Shown piece after piece: positions 11,171-22,561 of a DNA stretch of 64,000 bases; positions within the stretch are counted from its first letter, which is position 1; each line of letters starts with the position of its first letter. A model generated the notes under the pieces. It saw only the letters and a program-made list of their open reading frames with translations. It made no database searches and was not told the origin of the DNA. Source of the stretch: Antilocapra americana (Eukaryota; Chordata; Mammalia; Artiodactyla; Antilocapridae); assembly GCA_007570785.1 (NCBI GenBank), contig ML662442.1, forward strand, positions 37,149,818 through 37,213,817, written 5' to 3'. A program made the position numbers and the translations under genes.

Positions 11171-11292
11171 CTGCTCCAGTATCCTTGCCTAGAGAATCCC
11201 CATGGATAGAGGAGCCTGGTGGGCTACAGTCCATAGGGTAGCAAAGAGTCGAACATGACTTAAGTGACTTAGCACGCACACACACAGAACAA
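11171..11292 (+). mobile_element. Bov-tA SINE, second half
   Basis: Continues the SINE interrupted at 10398: CAGTATCCTTGCCTAGAGAA, ATAGAGGAGCCTGGTGGGC, then AGCAAAGAGTCGAACATGAC and a CA-rich tail. GAACAA at 10276-10281 and 11287-11292 may be the original SINE target duplication. Confidence 0.88.
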
Positions 11293-12399
11293 TAGATAAA
11301 GTGTTTTTATTAAAATGTTTTAAATAAAAATTTATATAAAGACAGTTTAACATATACTTAGCTAAAATTGATTTGCTTGTTTTCTCTTCTTTAAATGGCA
11401 TGCAGTTTTTTGTCTACTCTAGTGAATCACCGGGACGTAAAAGCATAGGTTTGTTTAGGAATGCTCCAGAGTATCATGTAGCTTTAGGATAATATAAACA
11501 AGCCAGTGATGACTGAACTAGTAACAGTGGGGGAGTTTTTTGTGGTGTGTCGGTCTGCACAGATTCTCACTCTTAGCACAATCTGGTTTGTCTTCAGTTT
11601 CTCGAGAACAGGGACAGGAGGGGGTTACTGGTTAGTAAGTAAAATTTTTAAAAGTGTAAACTGTGCCTATGTTTTGAACCTGCCAGTTCTCATCTGGAAG
11701 TGTTCTTATTCTAAGGAAAGAATTGAACATGCTTAAATATTTAGCTGCAAGTTTGTTGAACACCTCAGTTGACAACATCATCCAATTGGAAAGAACCTAA
11801 ATGACTGTCAGAAGGGGGATTTGATTAAGTAAATTAAACCAATATAAAAGTTGTTAAAAACTCAAGTTATAGACAGAGGCTTCCAAAAAAAAAATGTTTT
11901 TTTTTCTTAAGCAGGAAATCTCTTTCTCAAGCACAAATTTGCAAAGGATTCCAAGCATATAAAAGAGAGAAAAGGGGAGCTGCTCCTGTTGAACCAAGGT
12001 GGAGGGTCTGTTCTTCCCCCCACATCTGCCTCAATCCTGCAGGGGCCTCGCTCACCTGCATCACATTCTTATGAAAGCTCCCAGGGACGCTGTTTGAGAG
12101 AACATTTTAGTTGAAAATGTGTTGGCTTGAAAAAATATTCATGGTCTGTTACATTAAAAAGCAAATTTAAAACTAGATTTCTAATTTTATAAACAGCATG
12201 TGTATCTGAATTATGCCCATGTAGGCTATAAACTGTGTGTTTTGTGTGTGTGTGTGTTGAAGGCAAAGAAAAATGTTTAGCAAGAAATATACCAGGTGTT
12301 CAAGTTAACTGTTTTTAAACTCTAGATCACAGGTATCTTAATTCCTTTTCTTTTTGCTTATCTGTAGCTCTAATTTTTAAGTAATGACTTTGTACCTTT

Positions 12400-12870
12400 T
12401 TAAAATTTATTTGTTTTTGGCTGTGCTGGGTCTTCATTGATGTGCTCAGGCTTTCTCTAGTTGCGCTGAGCGGGGCTACTCTTCCCCGAGGTGCACTGGC
12501 CTCTCGCTGCAGCGGCTTCTCCTGTTGTGCAGCACAGGCTCTAGGCACTCGGGCGTCAGTAGATACAGCCTGAGGGCTCTAGGGCGTAGGTTCAGTAGTT
12601 GTGCTGCATGCGCTTCAGTTGCTCCAGGGCATGTGGGATCTTCTGGTGAAAAAGTGAAATTCTTAGTTGCTCAGTAGTGTCCAACTCTTTGCAACCCCAT
12701 GGACTGTATCTCGCCCACCAGGCTCCTCTGTCCATGAAATTCTCTAGGCAAGAATACTGGAGTGGGTGGCCAGCCCCTTCTCCAAGGGATCTTCCCAGAC
12801 CAGGGATCAAACCTGTGTCCCCTGCATTGGCAAGTGAATTCCTATCCACTACCGGTAGGAAAGTCCTGTA
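12400..12870 (-). mobile_element. Mosaic SINE: CHR element interrupted by Bov-tA sequence
   Basis: Minus-orientation CHR SINE from TTGGCTGTGCTGGGTCTTC through TAGTTGCGCTGAGCGGGGC to GCATGTGGGATCTTC, completed by GACCAGGGATCAAACCTGTG and GGAAAGTCC at 12797-12867. About 151 bp of Bov-tA-type sequence (GTGTCCAACTCTTTGCAACC, AAGAATACTGGAGTGGGTGG) lies between two copies of GGGATCTTC at 12635-12643 and 12786-12794. Confidence 0.8.
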
Positions 12871-12873
12871 CTG

Positions 12874-13350
12874 TTGGGTTTTTTTTTTTTTTTAATTTTT
12901 ATTATTGTTTTAGCCATACATTGTTATGATATCACCATGGGTTTACATATGCTTCCCCTCCGGGTCCCCCCTCCCTCCTCCCTCCCCCCCGGGAAATCTC
13001 GCTGCACCAGTCCCGAGCATCAATCCTGGGCTGGCGATTGATTAGACACATGACAATTAACATGCTTCAATGCCCTTCTCCCATCTCATCCCACCCTTAC
13101 CCTCATCCACAAAGTCCACAAGTCTATTCTATACATCTGCGTTCCTTTTGTTGTCTCCCATGTTGGGTTCTCATTACTGTCTTTCTAAATTCCATATATA
13201 TGTGTTAATATACTGTATTGTTGTTTTTGCTTCTGGCTTACTTCACTCTGGATAATGGGCTCCAGTTTCGTCCATCTGAGTAGAATTGCTTCAAATGAAT
13301 TTTTTTTTAATGCTGAGTAATATTCCATTGTGTATATGTACGGGTTTTTT
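12874..13350 (-). mobile_element. L1 3' end with 3' UTR
   Basis: Poly(T) at about 12880-12895, then a C-rich tract (G-rich on the element's sense strand), then sequence matching the end of L1 ORF2, including ATGCTGAGTAATATTCCATT and TGGATAATGGGCTCCAG. Minus orientation, 5'-truncated, with a short poly(T) stretch near 13345-13356. Confidence 0.88.
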
Positions 13351-13489
13351 TTTTAATAAGAAAATATTTTTGGTTAAGTATACATTAAAAATCTAGAAGT
13401 CACAGCTTTGGAATATATAGTATTTGACACTATGCAATTAACTTTTAATGTTTCAAAAGAAGATTTGCATAAATGGCACTTGGTCTCTG

Positions 13490-14000
13490 TTCTAGTTATC
13501 TCTTGCTACATTATGAGTCACCTGCAAAACTCAGATTTTTTAAAATGACTGTGATTGATCATTGATCTTGCCTAGTTTCTGGGGGTCAGTGTTTGGGGAG
13601 GGCTTTTCTGGGTGGTTCTGGCTCAGGGTCTCTTGTCAGGTTGTAGTTGTACAATGGAGCGACTGGGCATCACTCACTGCAGGTTGATTCAGTCTCTTTT
13701 GTGTGGTCTCTCTGCAAGGGCTAGTTTGGACTCATAGCGTGATGGCCTCAGGGCACTAGGACACTTGGCCTTGTGGCTGAAGTTTTTAAGAGAGAGAGTA
13801 TCAGTGAACAAAGCCTGTGCTTGGATATCATCACCTAGAGTCACTTCTACCGTACTTTAGTAGTCACTGGTTATGAGTCCATCAATATTCAAGAGCAGGA
13901 TCACAGAACAGGATATATAATTGTGGGGCTGAGTACAAAGTGAAAGTGTAGGGTCTCTTGTTCAAAACATATTAAGAAATTCAAGGCAACAGCAGAGCAT
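13490..14000. repeat. Old interspersed repeat, family not certain
   Basis: TAGTTATCTCTTGCTACATT, then TGGGTGGTTCTGGCTCAGG, GTGTGGTCTCTCTGCAAGGG and GAGTCACTTCTACCGTAC resemble an ancient mammalian LTR or DNA-transposon consensus that I recognise in outline but cannot name. Confidence 0.45.
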
Positions 14001-14281
14001 GAAACCAAATGTTGAGCCCTTCTAAGCGTGGGGCCCTGTGTGACTGTGCAGATTGCCCAACCCAAGAAGCCATCCCTGGGGAGGGAACATCAACTTCATC
14101 TGTTGGTAAGAGGAAGGTCAAGGCCGTATTGTAGAAAAGCATGTGAGGTGGAATTTAACAGTGAGACCATCTTTGGAAAATAAAATCTGCCACAGCATCT
14201 ATGACTTGCCTTCAATTAATGTGAGGTGGCTCATATTTTTACCACCCAGCGCTGGAATTAGCTGTCAGTTATGGAGGAAGA

Positions 14282-14781
14282 CAAACCTAGACAGTATATT
14301 AAAAAGCAGAGACATCACTTTGTGAACAAAGGTCCATATAGTCAAATCTATGGATTTCCAGTAGTCATATATAGATGTGAGAGTTGGACCATAAAGGAGG
14401 CTGATTGCTGAAGAACTGATACTTTCGAACTCTGGTGCTGAAGAAGACTCTTGAGAGTCCCTTGGACTGTAAGGAGAATGAACTAGTCAGACCTAAAGGA
14501 AATCAACCCTGAATATTCATTGGAAGGACTGATGCTGAAGCTGAAGCTCCAATACTTTGGCCACCTGATGCGAAGAACTGACTCATTGGAAAAGACCCTG
14601 ATGCTAGGAAAGACTGAGGGCAGGAGAAGAGGGGTTGACAGAGGATGAGGTGGTTGGATGGTATCACCAACTGATAACTCTGAGCAAGCTCTGGGAGATG
14701 GTGAAGGACAGGGAAGCCTGGTGTGCTGTAGTCCATGGGGTCGCAAAGGATCAGACATGACTTAGTGATTGAACAACAACA
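14282..14781 (+). mobile_element. BovB 3' fragment with target duplication
   Basis: A 500-bp BovB 3' end, plus orientation, from CAAACCTAGACAGTATATT to the GATTGAACAACAACA tail. ATGGAGGAAGA flanks it at 14271-14281 and 14782-14792. Coding remnants are broken. Confidence 0.93.
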
Positions 14782-14914
14782 ATGGAGGAAGAACTGCTGA
14801 TTTTCTTCAGCTGCTAGCCTGTATTAGCAATAACAGGGATGTATTTTAAAACTCTTTTTGAAGAGATACTGGTTGCCTCTAAATAGGGTACAGCAAAAGT
14901 ACCTGTTTTGTATC

Positions 14915-15305
14915 TGTTATGGACTGGATTGTTTCCCCAGTCCCCAAATTCACAAATTGAAGCGCTCACCCTCAATATGACTGTGTTTGGTGACAGAGCC
15001 TTTAAGAAGGTAATTAAGGCTAATTGAAGTTGTTAGAGTGGGCCAGGGTTCTTGTAAGAAGAGGAAGAGATAACAGGAGTGCTCACACAGAGGAAAGGAC
15101 CATGTCCTCATTGTCCATGTGAGGACAGTGAGGAAGCAGCCATCAGCAAGCCACGGAGAGAGGCTTCCGGAGAAATCAAATCTGTTTATACCTTGATCCT
15201 GGACTTCCAGCCTCCAGAACTGTGAGAAAACAAAGTTTTGATGTTAAGCCACTCAGTCTGTGGTCTTTTGTTATAGTAGCCCTAGTAGACTGATATAATA
15301 TCTAG
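14915..15305 (+). repeat. MaLR-type LTR (MLT1-like)
   Basis: Starts TATGGACTGGATTGTTTCCC and contains CCATGTCCTCATTGTCCATG, TTCCAGCCTCCAGAACTGTG and the ending TTTGTTATAGTAGCCCTAG, in the order of MLT1 LTRs of the ERVL-MaLR group. Solitary, old, with no coding capacity. Confidence 0.7.
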
Positions 15306-15454
15306 GACTTACACATATACCTGTTCTTTTCAGAATTTTCTTTGTTAGTCATCCTTAATCCATTAGATATCCCAGATTCTCTGTCAGCTTCCAGAGAAAA
15401 CCAGATCTAATAGAAAATGCCATGTTTTAATTAACCTGACTTTTGCGGGGAGGG

Positions 15455-15666
15455 GCTTCCCTGGTGGCTCAGAGGGTAAAGTGTCTGCCTACAATGCAGG
15501 AGACCTGGGTTCAGTCCCTGGGTTGGGAAGATCCTCTGGAGAAGGAAATGGCACCCCACTCCAGTACTCTTGCCTGGAAAATCCCATGGATGGAGAAGCC
15601 TGGTAAGCTACAGTCTATAGGGTCTCTAAGAGTCAGAAAGAAAGTGAAGTCATTCAGTTGTGTCTT
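15455..15666 (+). mobile_element. Bov-tA SINE
   Basis: GGCTTCCCTGGTGGCTCAGA, GCAGGAGACCTGGGTTCAGT, CCACTCCAGTACTCTTGCC and AGAAGCCTGGTAAGCTACAG follow the Bov-tA consensus in plus orientation. Confidence 0.92.
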
Positions 15667-15667
15667 T

Positions 15668-15802
15668 CTTTTTTTGTGAGGGAGGAGGGGCCACACTGAG
15701 TGACTTGTAGATCCTAATTCCCAAATCAGGGATTGAACTCAGGCCTTCCTTCAGCAGTGAAAGCATGGAGTCCTAACCACTGGATTGCCAGGGAATTCCC
15801 TA
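15668..15802 (-). mobile_element. CHR-type SINE fragment
   Basis: After a T-run, GGGATTGAACTCAGGCCTTC and CCTAACCACTGGATTGCCAG then GGAATTCCC match the tRNA-derived head of a CHR/Bov SINE in minus orientation. Confidence 0.75.
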
Positions 15803-15954
15803 ATGTCCTTTCCTTAATAATATTCTGATGAATAAATGCTTTATTATTCAGTTTTCTGGAATATTTCTTGTGTCCAGTTAAGGCTCACATCTGTGGTAAT
15901 ACTGTATTTGTGGATTTGTATATAAAATAATATATTTTTTGATGATTTAGGTCA

Positions 15955-16140
15955 AGTATATGCCATCTCACCCTTCCTCTGTATGCCACTCCTCCTCTCA
16001 AAAGGGGCATCTGTTTCATCTCCCCTTGAATCTGGGCTAGCCTTGTCGTTTGCTTTGGCCAATAGCATGCAGCAGAAATGATGCTGGTGATTTCCAAACC
16101 CAGGCCTTTAAAGATGTTGCAGCTTCCACTTCTGCCCTCT
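15955..16140. repeat. Old mammalian repeat, unnamed
   Basis: CCCCTTGAATCTGGGCTAGC, TTTGGCCAATAGCATGCAGC and GTTGCAGCTTCCACTTCTGC follow a familiar ancient mammalian repeat, but I cannot assign the family with confidence. The sequence from 16140 to 16690 holds nothing I recognise. Confidence 0.4.
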
Positions 16141-16689
16141 TGCTAGCCTGCAGGCAAGTAACAAAATCTGCCTACCCTGCAAGAGGGCCCCCTTGAAGGG
16201 GAAAAGACTCAGGTGGGGAGTGTAGGCACGAGGAAGTTGACTACTTGAAGGAGTTCCAGAGGGGGGAAAGGAATGAGTTAGGGAATAGGAAGGTATCAAA
16301 GACAAGCTGCACCTGCTGGGCCTGGTCTTGTGGCTGAGAAAGACCCAGGGACTGAAGCATAGGGGTTTTATGACGATGGTTTTAATTGGCTTTGGAGGCT
16401 TATTGATCGGCCTTGGGTTTGACATTTAGCAAGATGGGAGCTTTCAGTGTTAGCTGGGGTAGGGATGGACAGGATAACACTCACAGTTCCCTCAGATAGT
16501 TGCTGGCGCTTAGATCTGTGGTATGAGACACTTTCCCTAGGCACTGGCCCCCAGAAATGGGCTCCTGAACACATATTACCTTGCCAAAGCTCTATAGCAT
16601 ACCCTCACTCCCCCTACCCGCCGCCACATGCATATGCTGAGGTCGCAACTCCTAGTTCCTCAGAATGTGATCTTAACCGGAAATAGGGT

Positions 16690-17065
16690 CAGGGTCAAGA
16701 CAGATGTTGATTAGTTTAAGTGAAGTCATAACGGTGTAGGGTGGGTCCCTAATTCAGTATGATTGGTGTCCTTATAAAGGGGGAATTTGGACACAGAAAC
16801 AGGAATAACATTGTGTAAGATGCAGGCAGATCAGATCCATGCAGAGGCCAAGGACTGCTAAAGATTTCCAGCAAACCACCAGAAGCTATGAGAGGGACAT
16901 GAAACAAAGCATCCTCTATAGCTCCCAGAGGAATCAACACTGTTGGCCACCTTGATTTTGGACGTCTAGCCTACAGAACTCTGAGACAGTACATTTCTGT
17001 TGTTGAAGTTGCATATTCTGTGGCACTTTGTTATAGCAGATCTAGCAAGCTAATAGTTATGCCAA
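16690..17065 (+). repeat. MaLR-type LTR fragment
   Basis: TCCCTAATTCAGTATGATTG then GTGTCCTTATAAAG, AGGCCAAGGACTGCTAAAG, CCACCTTGATTTTGGACGTC and GCACTTTGTTATAGCAGATC match the 3' part of an MLT1-like LTR. Highly diverged. Confidence 0.6.
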
Positions 17066-19284
17066 TGAACTTTACCACCAACCCCCCTTTCCTCTCATCT
17101 TTGCAGTTCTGGGTGGATGAACATGGGATAAACGTGTGCCCATGAAGAGGGAGCTGTCAGATAGCCTCCCATCTTAATCCAGTTAAAATTCTCATTTCCT
17201 CATAAAGTTCTATTAAAGCTGATTTATTATAGATTTCAGGCACAAAGAAAAGGAGGTAACTTTGATAGGACCTCTGAAGTTATGCTAAGTAGGCTGCTTC
17301 ATCTACTTTCTTTGAGAATATGTCTTTGGTTATTCCAGAGTTTACAGAGCGCTAACATTTAGTTGTTTTTTTCAAGAAACCTGATTTAACCTAACTGTAT
17401 TAGGATTGGCACTTGATTATTCCGATATAATAATTTGCATGATTTTTAGTGCCATAATTGTTGAAAGCTGATATTAAAATGCTAAAAGTGTCATATCTTA
17501 CTCAGAGATGTTTAGCACCTTATAATAACAATCATATTGGGTGCATTATGCAGTAATAATGGAAATTACACTTGCAAAATTGTTGTGGTAATAGAACATT
17601 CTGAAAGGCAGGAAGTAGAAAAAGCACACTGAAAGAGAAGACCATGTTTTGTTCATGGCTTTTGGCTGTCTGCGCGCTGAGGCTGGAAGATAGGAAAGAG
17701 CTGTGTCCTCCTCAGTGCTGTGTTCCCCCTGGGCTGCGTGACTGAGATCAACCTATATCATTCCGATTGAAGTGGAGAAGTCTGTCACTGGATTCAGAAG
17801 GGGGCGGGCGAGTGTGGTCATATTTGAAGTACTTTTTGTAAATGAAAATTGAATTTCTAAAGAAAGCATGTATTTACTATGACTTAACCTAATTATTTTT
17901 TCCCCAGTTGCTTAAAACTTTTGATTAATAGCTTATTTAAAAAATATGTTTGGAAAAAATATGTTAGGCATATTCCCCTATAATTCACCAGTATAGTTTT
18001 TAGGTCAATTTTAGGCTGATTAACTTTATCCTGCCCCTTTGATACTTTGATTTATAGATCACATTCAATATATTCAAACTCAGAGAAAATCATGGTGAAA
18101 AATGAATCTATAAGAAACCTAAGAAATTCTTCACTGTGTGAATTGACACAACAAATGTTGGCTTTGAGTTTTGGATATTTTCTGTATAAATTAGAAAATT
18201 TTGTGAAGTTTTGATTTAATATTTCTTTCAGCAGCTTAATTATCCTAATTTAGGAATATTCTGCTTAAAACTTCAAAGATTAAACAAAGCCAAGGATGCA
18301 CCAGGGCAGCAGAAATGAAAAAAGAATGAATTAGCTCTGTTGTATCCAACTCATGAGAATTATTTCAGCCTGTGTATATTCACATGGAACCTGCCTTTGC
18401 TCAGTTCCTTTTAGAAAAGAAGATTGTTTTTATTTTTTTAAACTTTTTCTCTTTGATTTTAGAACCATTGAATTTAAAAAAAAAAAAAGCTGGTTTATGG
18501 CTATCTAGCCTTTTCTAAGGCCTCTTGATAGTTTTGGGGTTGTTACCATCACTGTTTCCCTGGTGGACCAGGAGGGACTGTTCAAGGCAAGAGAGTGAAA
18601 ACCTTTCCTGCCGGGTCTCAGGATACTGGGCAAAGATCATTTTCGTAGAGCGATTGTATCTAAACTCCATGTTAACTTCTCCAGTCAACTCTGAAATCAC
18701 ATAAGGAATTTTACCACTGGCAGCCTCATGTCTCAGCTGCAAGTGAGAAACTTGTCAAATAGACATGCGCTGACAGAAAGAAGAAGCTGGGGCAGGATTG
18801 GTCTTGGTTCTTGTCTCTCCTTCTGAAAAGTCACTTTCATGGGCAGGACTTTGGTGACTTCAACTGGCAGCTTCCTGAGAGCTCTTTAGGGTTTTGTTGT
18901 CACCTCTTGGAACTATCAGCTTTGTTCTATTGCAGTGATTCCTTCCATCTTAATTATTTCAGTTTATGTCTGCATGTGCCAGCCTTCTTCCGTGTGGCCA
19001 AATTATCCCCTTTACTCCCCCTCCCCCCATTTCTTGGCAGCAGAAAAGTCCTTTTTACCAAATCCTTGCCTACCTAGAGGGCTGTTTTGCTTAGATAATA
19101 TATTTGGGGAAGTGATTCTTTAAGCTGGAAAGTGCTCTGCTTTCCAGTGTAAAATGGTGATGCTGATAACAATACTTGGACTCAGTGACCCTTACTCCCT
19201 CTCCAGTAGCACCTTATTTTCCAAATCAAAAGCTTTTTAGGAGCTCTGATTTTCCTTTTGTGGTTTATAGGAATTCAATATCAT

Positions 19285-19512
19285 GTCGTGATTAAGAACA
19301 TGGCCATATAAACAGACTCAGTTCATGTTTCACCACTGTCTTTCCAACTGTGTGACCAAGGATGAGTTACTCTCTGAGTCTGGTTTCCTCAACTTTAAAT
19401 AGGGATACACCCTTGCAGAATTGTTGGGAGGAGTAAATGAATACTGCAAGGTGAATCACTTAGCAAAGTGCCAGGATATAGAAGCATTTGGTAAGTAATT
19501 AGCTTTCATTGC
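19285..19512 (+). repeat. MIR SINE
   Basis: TGTGTGACCAAGGATGAGTT, GGTTTCCTCAACTTTAAATA, GTTGGGAGGAGTAAATGA and CTTAGCAAAGTGCCAGGATA cover MIR core and 3' end in order. Confidence 0.75.
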
Positions 19513-19514
19513 TT

Positions 19515-19528
19515 TCTGGAGGTGTCTG
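19515..19528. repeat. Target duplication of Bov-A2, left
   Basis: TCTGGAGGTGTCTG, repeated exactly at 19810-19823. Confidence 0.9.
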
Positions 19529-19809
19529 CTGCTGCTGCTGCTGCTGCTAAGTCACTTCAGTCGTGTCCAACTCTGTGCGACCCCATAGATGGCAGCCCAC
19601 TAGGCTTCCCCGTCCCTGGGATTCTCCAGGCAAGAACACTGGAGTGGGTTGCCATTTCCTCCTCCAATGCATGAAAGTGAAAAGTGAAAGTGAAGTCGCT
19701 CAGTTGTGTCCGACTTATAGTGATCTCATGGACTGCAGCCTACCAGGCTCCTCCATCCATGGGATTTTCCAGGCAAGAGTACTGGAGTGGGGTGCCATTG
19801 CCTTTTCCA
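19529..19809 (-). mobile_element. Bov-A2 SINE (dimer)
   Basis: Minus orientation. A (CTG)n tail at 19529-19548 is followed by two related monomers, each with TCACTTCAGTCGTGTCCAAC- or CGCTCAGTTGTGTCCGACTT-type heads and GGCAAGAACACTGGAGTGGG- or GGCAAGAGTACTGGAGTGGG-type ends. They are joined by ATGCATGAAAGTGAAAAGTG. A 14-bp target duplication flanks it. Confidence 0.95.
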
Positions 19810-20539
19810 TCTGGAGGTGTCTGGTATTCTGTTATTCTAATGGATTTTGTGCAAAGCCAACAGAAAGGAGCTCCTTCTCATAACTTAACGGCAAACTCTC
19901 TCCCATCCTACTTTTCATCCTGTATTCCATCTCACCTGGAATGTGAACTTGTGTTCACTAAATGAACAGAGAATGGTTTTATTCATTTTTTTTTACAATG
20001 TTATATTGGTATATACTTTTTTGAAACATGGAATAATGTTAATACTTTTTTTTTCAAGTCTAGTATTCAGAGACCTGAGACCTCTTCCCCTGGCTTCCAA
20101 TCCTGATGAAATTAGTGGGGGAAGAGGGGTTGTCAAGGTTTTTAAGGTGGTTCCTGTAGGCAGCAGACCTCTGTCAGTCCTTCCCTACAGGCCACCATTC
20201 TGCCAGGACTGAGTTCCCCTGGGTAGCATATTGGTTGCTGGAGAGAAAGTGTGGGCATGGAGATATACATGCTCCAGCCTTTCCTTCTTGGACATCCATT
20301 CCCACTGGGCAGAGAGTAAGAGGGTCCATTATGATTTCTGGCTGGTAGTTCATTATTTGTGTGTGGAGTGAGGTTAGAAAATCATGTCATAAGTGGCCAT
20401 TTGAAAAAGACTTGTAACTCTAAAATTTGAAAACTTCTGCTTTCTTGGGAAGCAGCTATATAGTGATGCTCCTGATAGCAATGGTATTTTTAACAATGTT
20501 TACTGACCCTGCTAATCTGATTTCATCATTTTGTTACAG

Positions 20540-20854
20540 ATTGATGTTCTCAAAGCAGATCTGGAAAGCGCAGAATGGAAAGTTTTGGAAAATCTTATTC
20601 TGGAAGATGTCCTTGAACAAATTGGACAGCTCATCCTTGAGATCCACCTCCACTGGCCCGGGTTTGAGGTCGGTGGCAGTGACAGCACTGTTGTGCGGTT
20701 CTGGTACAGCCTTCTCAAAGAGTTAGAACTACAGGATTTCAGGCTTTTTCACAGTTACAAAGATCTATCTAAACCTCAGGTTTTCCTGAAAAAAGATATT
20801 TTTAATGCGAGTAGCTGTTATACTCTGGGTTGGGTGAATACAAGATGGAAGTAG
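20540..20854 (+). CDS. METTL24: METTL24 terminal coding exon
   Basis: METTL24 is a predicted S-adenosylmethionine-dependent methyltransferase-like protein, and its substrate is not known to me. This exon encodes the last 104 residues, beginning [19 protein letters not shown], through [19 protein letters not shown] and [20 protein letters not shown], and ending [12 protein letters not shown] before TAG at 20852-20854. It follows an acceptor TTTTGTTACAG ending at 20539, so the first codon is in phase 0. The frame is open with no damage, and the residues agree closely with my memory of the human C-terminus. Upstream exons lie left of the window. The gene converges with CDC40 on the minus strand, the order known for human 6q21. 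I inferred the symbol from sequence and from that neighbour. Confidence 0.93.
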   Translation: MDVLKADLESAEWKVLENLILEDVLEQIGQLILEIHLHWPGFEVGGSDSTVVRFWYSLLKELELQDFRLFHSYKDLSKPQVFLKKDIFNASSCYTLGWVNTRWK

Positions 20855-21930
20855 GACACGGTCTCATCAAGAACTCAAGGAAATGTCTGCAGCAGGGACA
20901 ATGCCCATGATTCTGGTTTTTGGTTTACTTGTCTAGTCCCCCACTAGCCTGTGACTTGCTTGAGGCAAAGGTTGTGTTATTACCTTTGTAGTACATGTAG
21001 CTTGGCACATGGTAGGGGAACAGTTAATACATGTTGAGGGGACAGACACAGGAGTCAACCTCCATCGGCCCAAACCCAGGCTCTTTGCCTGTTTGCCTCC
21101 GACAGAGTGGAAATGCTTGTCCTTCCTCACCTCAGCTTGGAAGATAATCCCCCATTTATCTCAGTTTTCCCTAAAATTAATAATGTATCTATAAACCGTG
21201 AGTTCACCATCATGAAAAAGAAATTATATAACACTTCTATTTTTACTGGGTTGATGAGATCCTTAAATATGTAGCCTGCTGTTTAAAATAGGGCCTTTCA
21301 TTTTCTATTCACTCACCTCTTTCAAGGATTTTCTTGTTCACTGTGTCAATAACATTCTTTACAGCCTTGTAGATTTCAATCATTTCTCATCAACCTTTGC
21401 TGAGGCCATGCTGTGACTTTATAAGAACCACTGATTCTAGTTTCTGGGAATGCAGACACACCAAATTCTGTAACTGAGTAAGAAAGACTAGACTATCATG
21501 TTCTTCAACTCAGGATTCTTTTTATGTTCAACTTTAAATCCTCTCTTCCCAGAAACTAAACACAAAACAGAATTTGAGTGTCTTCAAACTTGATTTCTCA
21601 ACTACAGACTTGCCTATGGTGTCATTTTTTTTTTAATACATTATTTCCAAGATTACATGAGATTTTCCTTTCTGCCAATTGGCATTCATTGTAAGCCAGA
21701 TACTCTCTTTTTCCTAGGATAGATACAGTGTGGTAATACCAAACGTATTGTATATATTTTATATATTTTTAAAAATTAAGCAGAGAGTGCATATTCTCAA
21801 TAGTTTAAATGATCTCCACCTTTTCTGTCTACAAGAATTAGATATTTACTTCTATAAATGATTTTATAAAATCCTATTTCAAATAAATTAATTAAATAGT
21901 GTAAAAATAAATCAAATTATTACATTTGAT
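20855..21930 (+). other. METTL24: METTL24 3' UTR (end uncertain)
   Basis: Sequence after the METTL24 stop has no recognised repeat. The first canonical AATAAA signals on this strand are at 21882-21887 and 21906-21911, which would give a 3' UTR of about 1 kb. No transcript evidence is available here. Confidence 0.4.
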
Positions 21931-22561
21931 ATATTAAATACATCTTTTGGCATTTTCTATATCCTAAGAGAACAGTAATACATACACTGTTTGTTTAAGA
22001 AATTTTGGGAGAGCATAGAGTACTGATTACTACTAGACTTTAATTCCTTACCCCCATTGTTTTACCTCCTTCCACTCTATAAACATTCCCTGGGTTGGCT
22101 TCTTTGCTTTTTGCAGTGGTTTGAAAATATCATTCCTCAGGTGAGAAGCCAAATACAATAGAGTTATATCATCTTACTTACTTGACATCAAAAGGGAATA
22201 AGACTTTATGAATTAGTAGTGATGATTTTTTAAAAAATATAAATGAGGTTTTTTTAATTAAAACTTACAGGACACTAATAAAAGTCATTGACATGAGAGG
22301 GCCAGCTTGAATAAGTTAGCAGTTTAGTTGCTTTCAATGTCCCTAGGTATTTCAAAAGTACACAAAGTCCATAAAACTCTGAAGTGGTGTTAGTTTGCCT
22401 GGTATAGCCTCCAAAACAAAGTAAACTTTGGTCCTAATCCTGTTTGGATTATTATCATAGATTACCTTTCACTTTTAATAAAAATTTTATACATTAAACA
22501 CAGTAGATATTTTTTATTTAAACCTGTTAACCCTTCTTGTACACCAAGGTATGAGGTATAC

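Larger units (their letters stand above)
1..20539 (+). other. METTL24: METTL24 last intron (part)
   Basis: No METTL24 coding exon is recognised before 20540, so this stretch is read as the last intron of METTL24 on the plus strand. That is inferred from the terminal exon beginning at a splice acceptor at 20538-20539. It is filled with BovB, SINE, MIR, L1 and LTR fragments, listed separately, and an antisense ISCA1 retrocopy. Stretches with nothing recognisable include 4603-6080, 8546-9650, 11293-12395 (apart from a short GT run near 12240) and 17070-19280. An upstream exon of weak sequence identity could have been missed. Confidence 0.7.

Noticed and set aside
15443..15679. Short frames such as LVAQRVKCLPTMQETWVQSL
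   Set aside because: Typical translation of a Bov-tA SINE; similar frames recur at every copy (22551, 37835, 40205, 49502).
20531..20539. Start of the METTL24 frame at a TTG three codons before the exon
   Set aside because: These codons are the polypyrimidine and AG acceptor of the intron; the coding exon begins at 20540.
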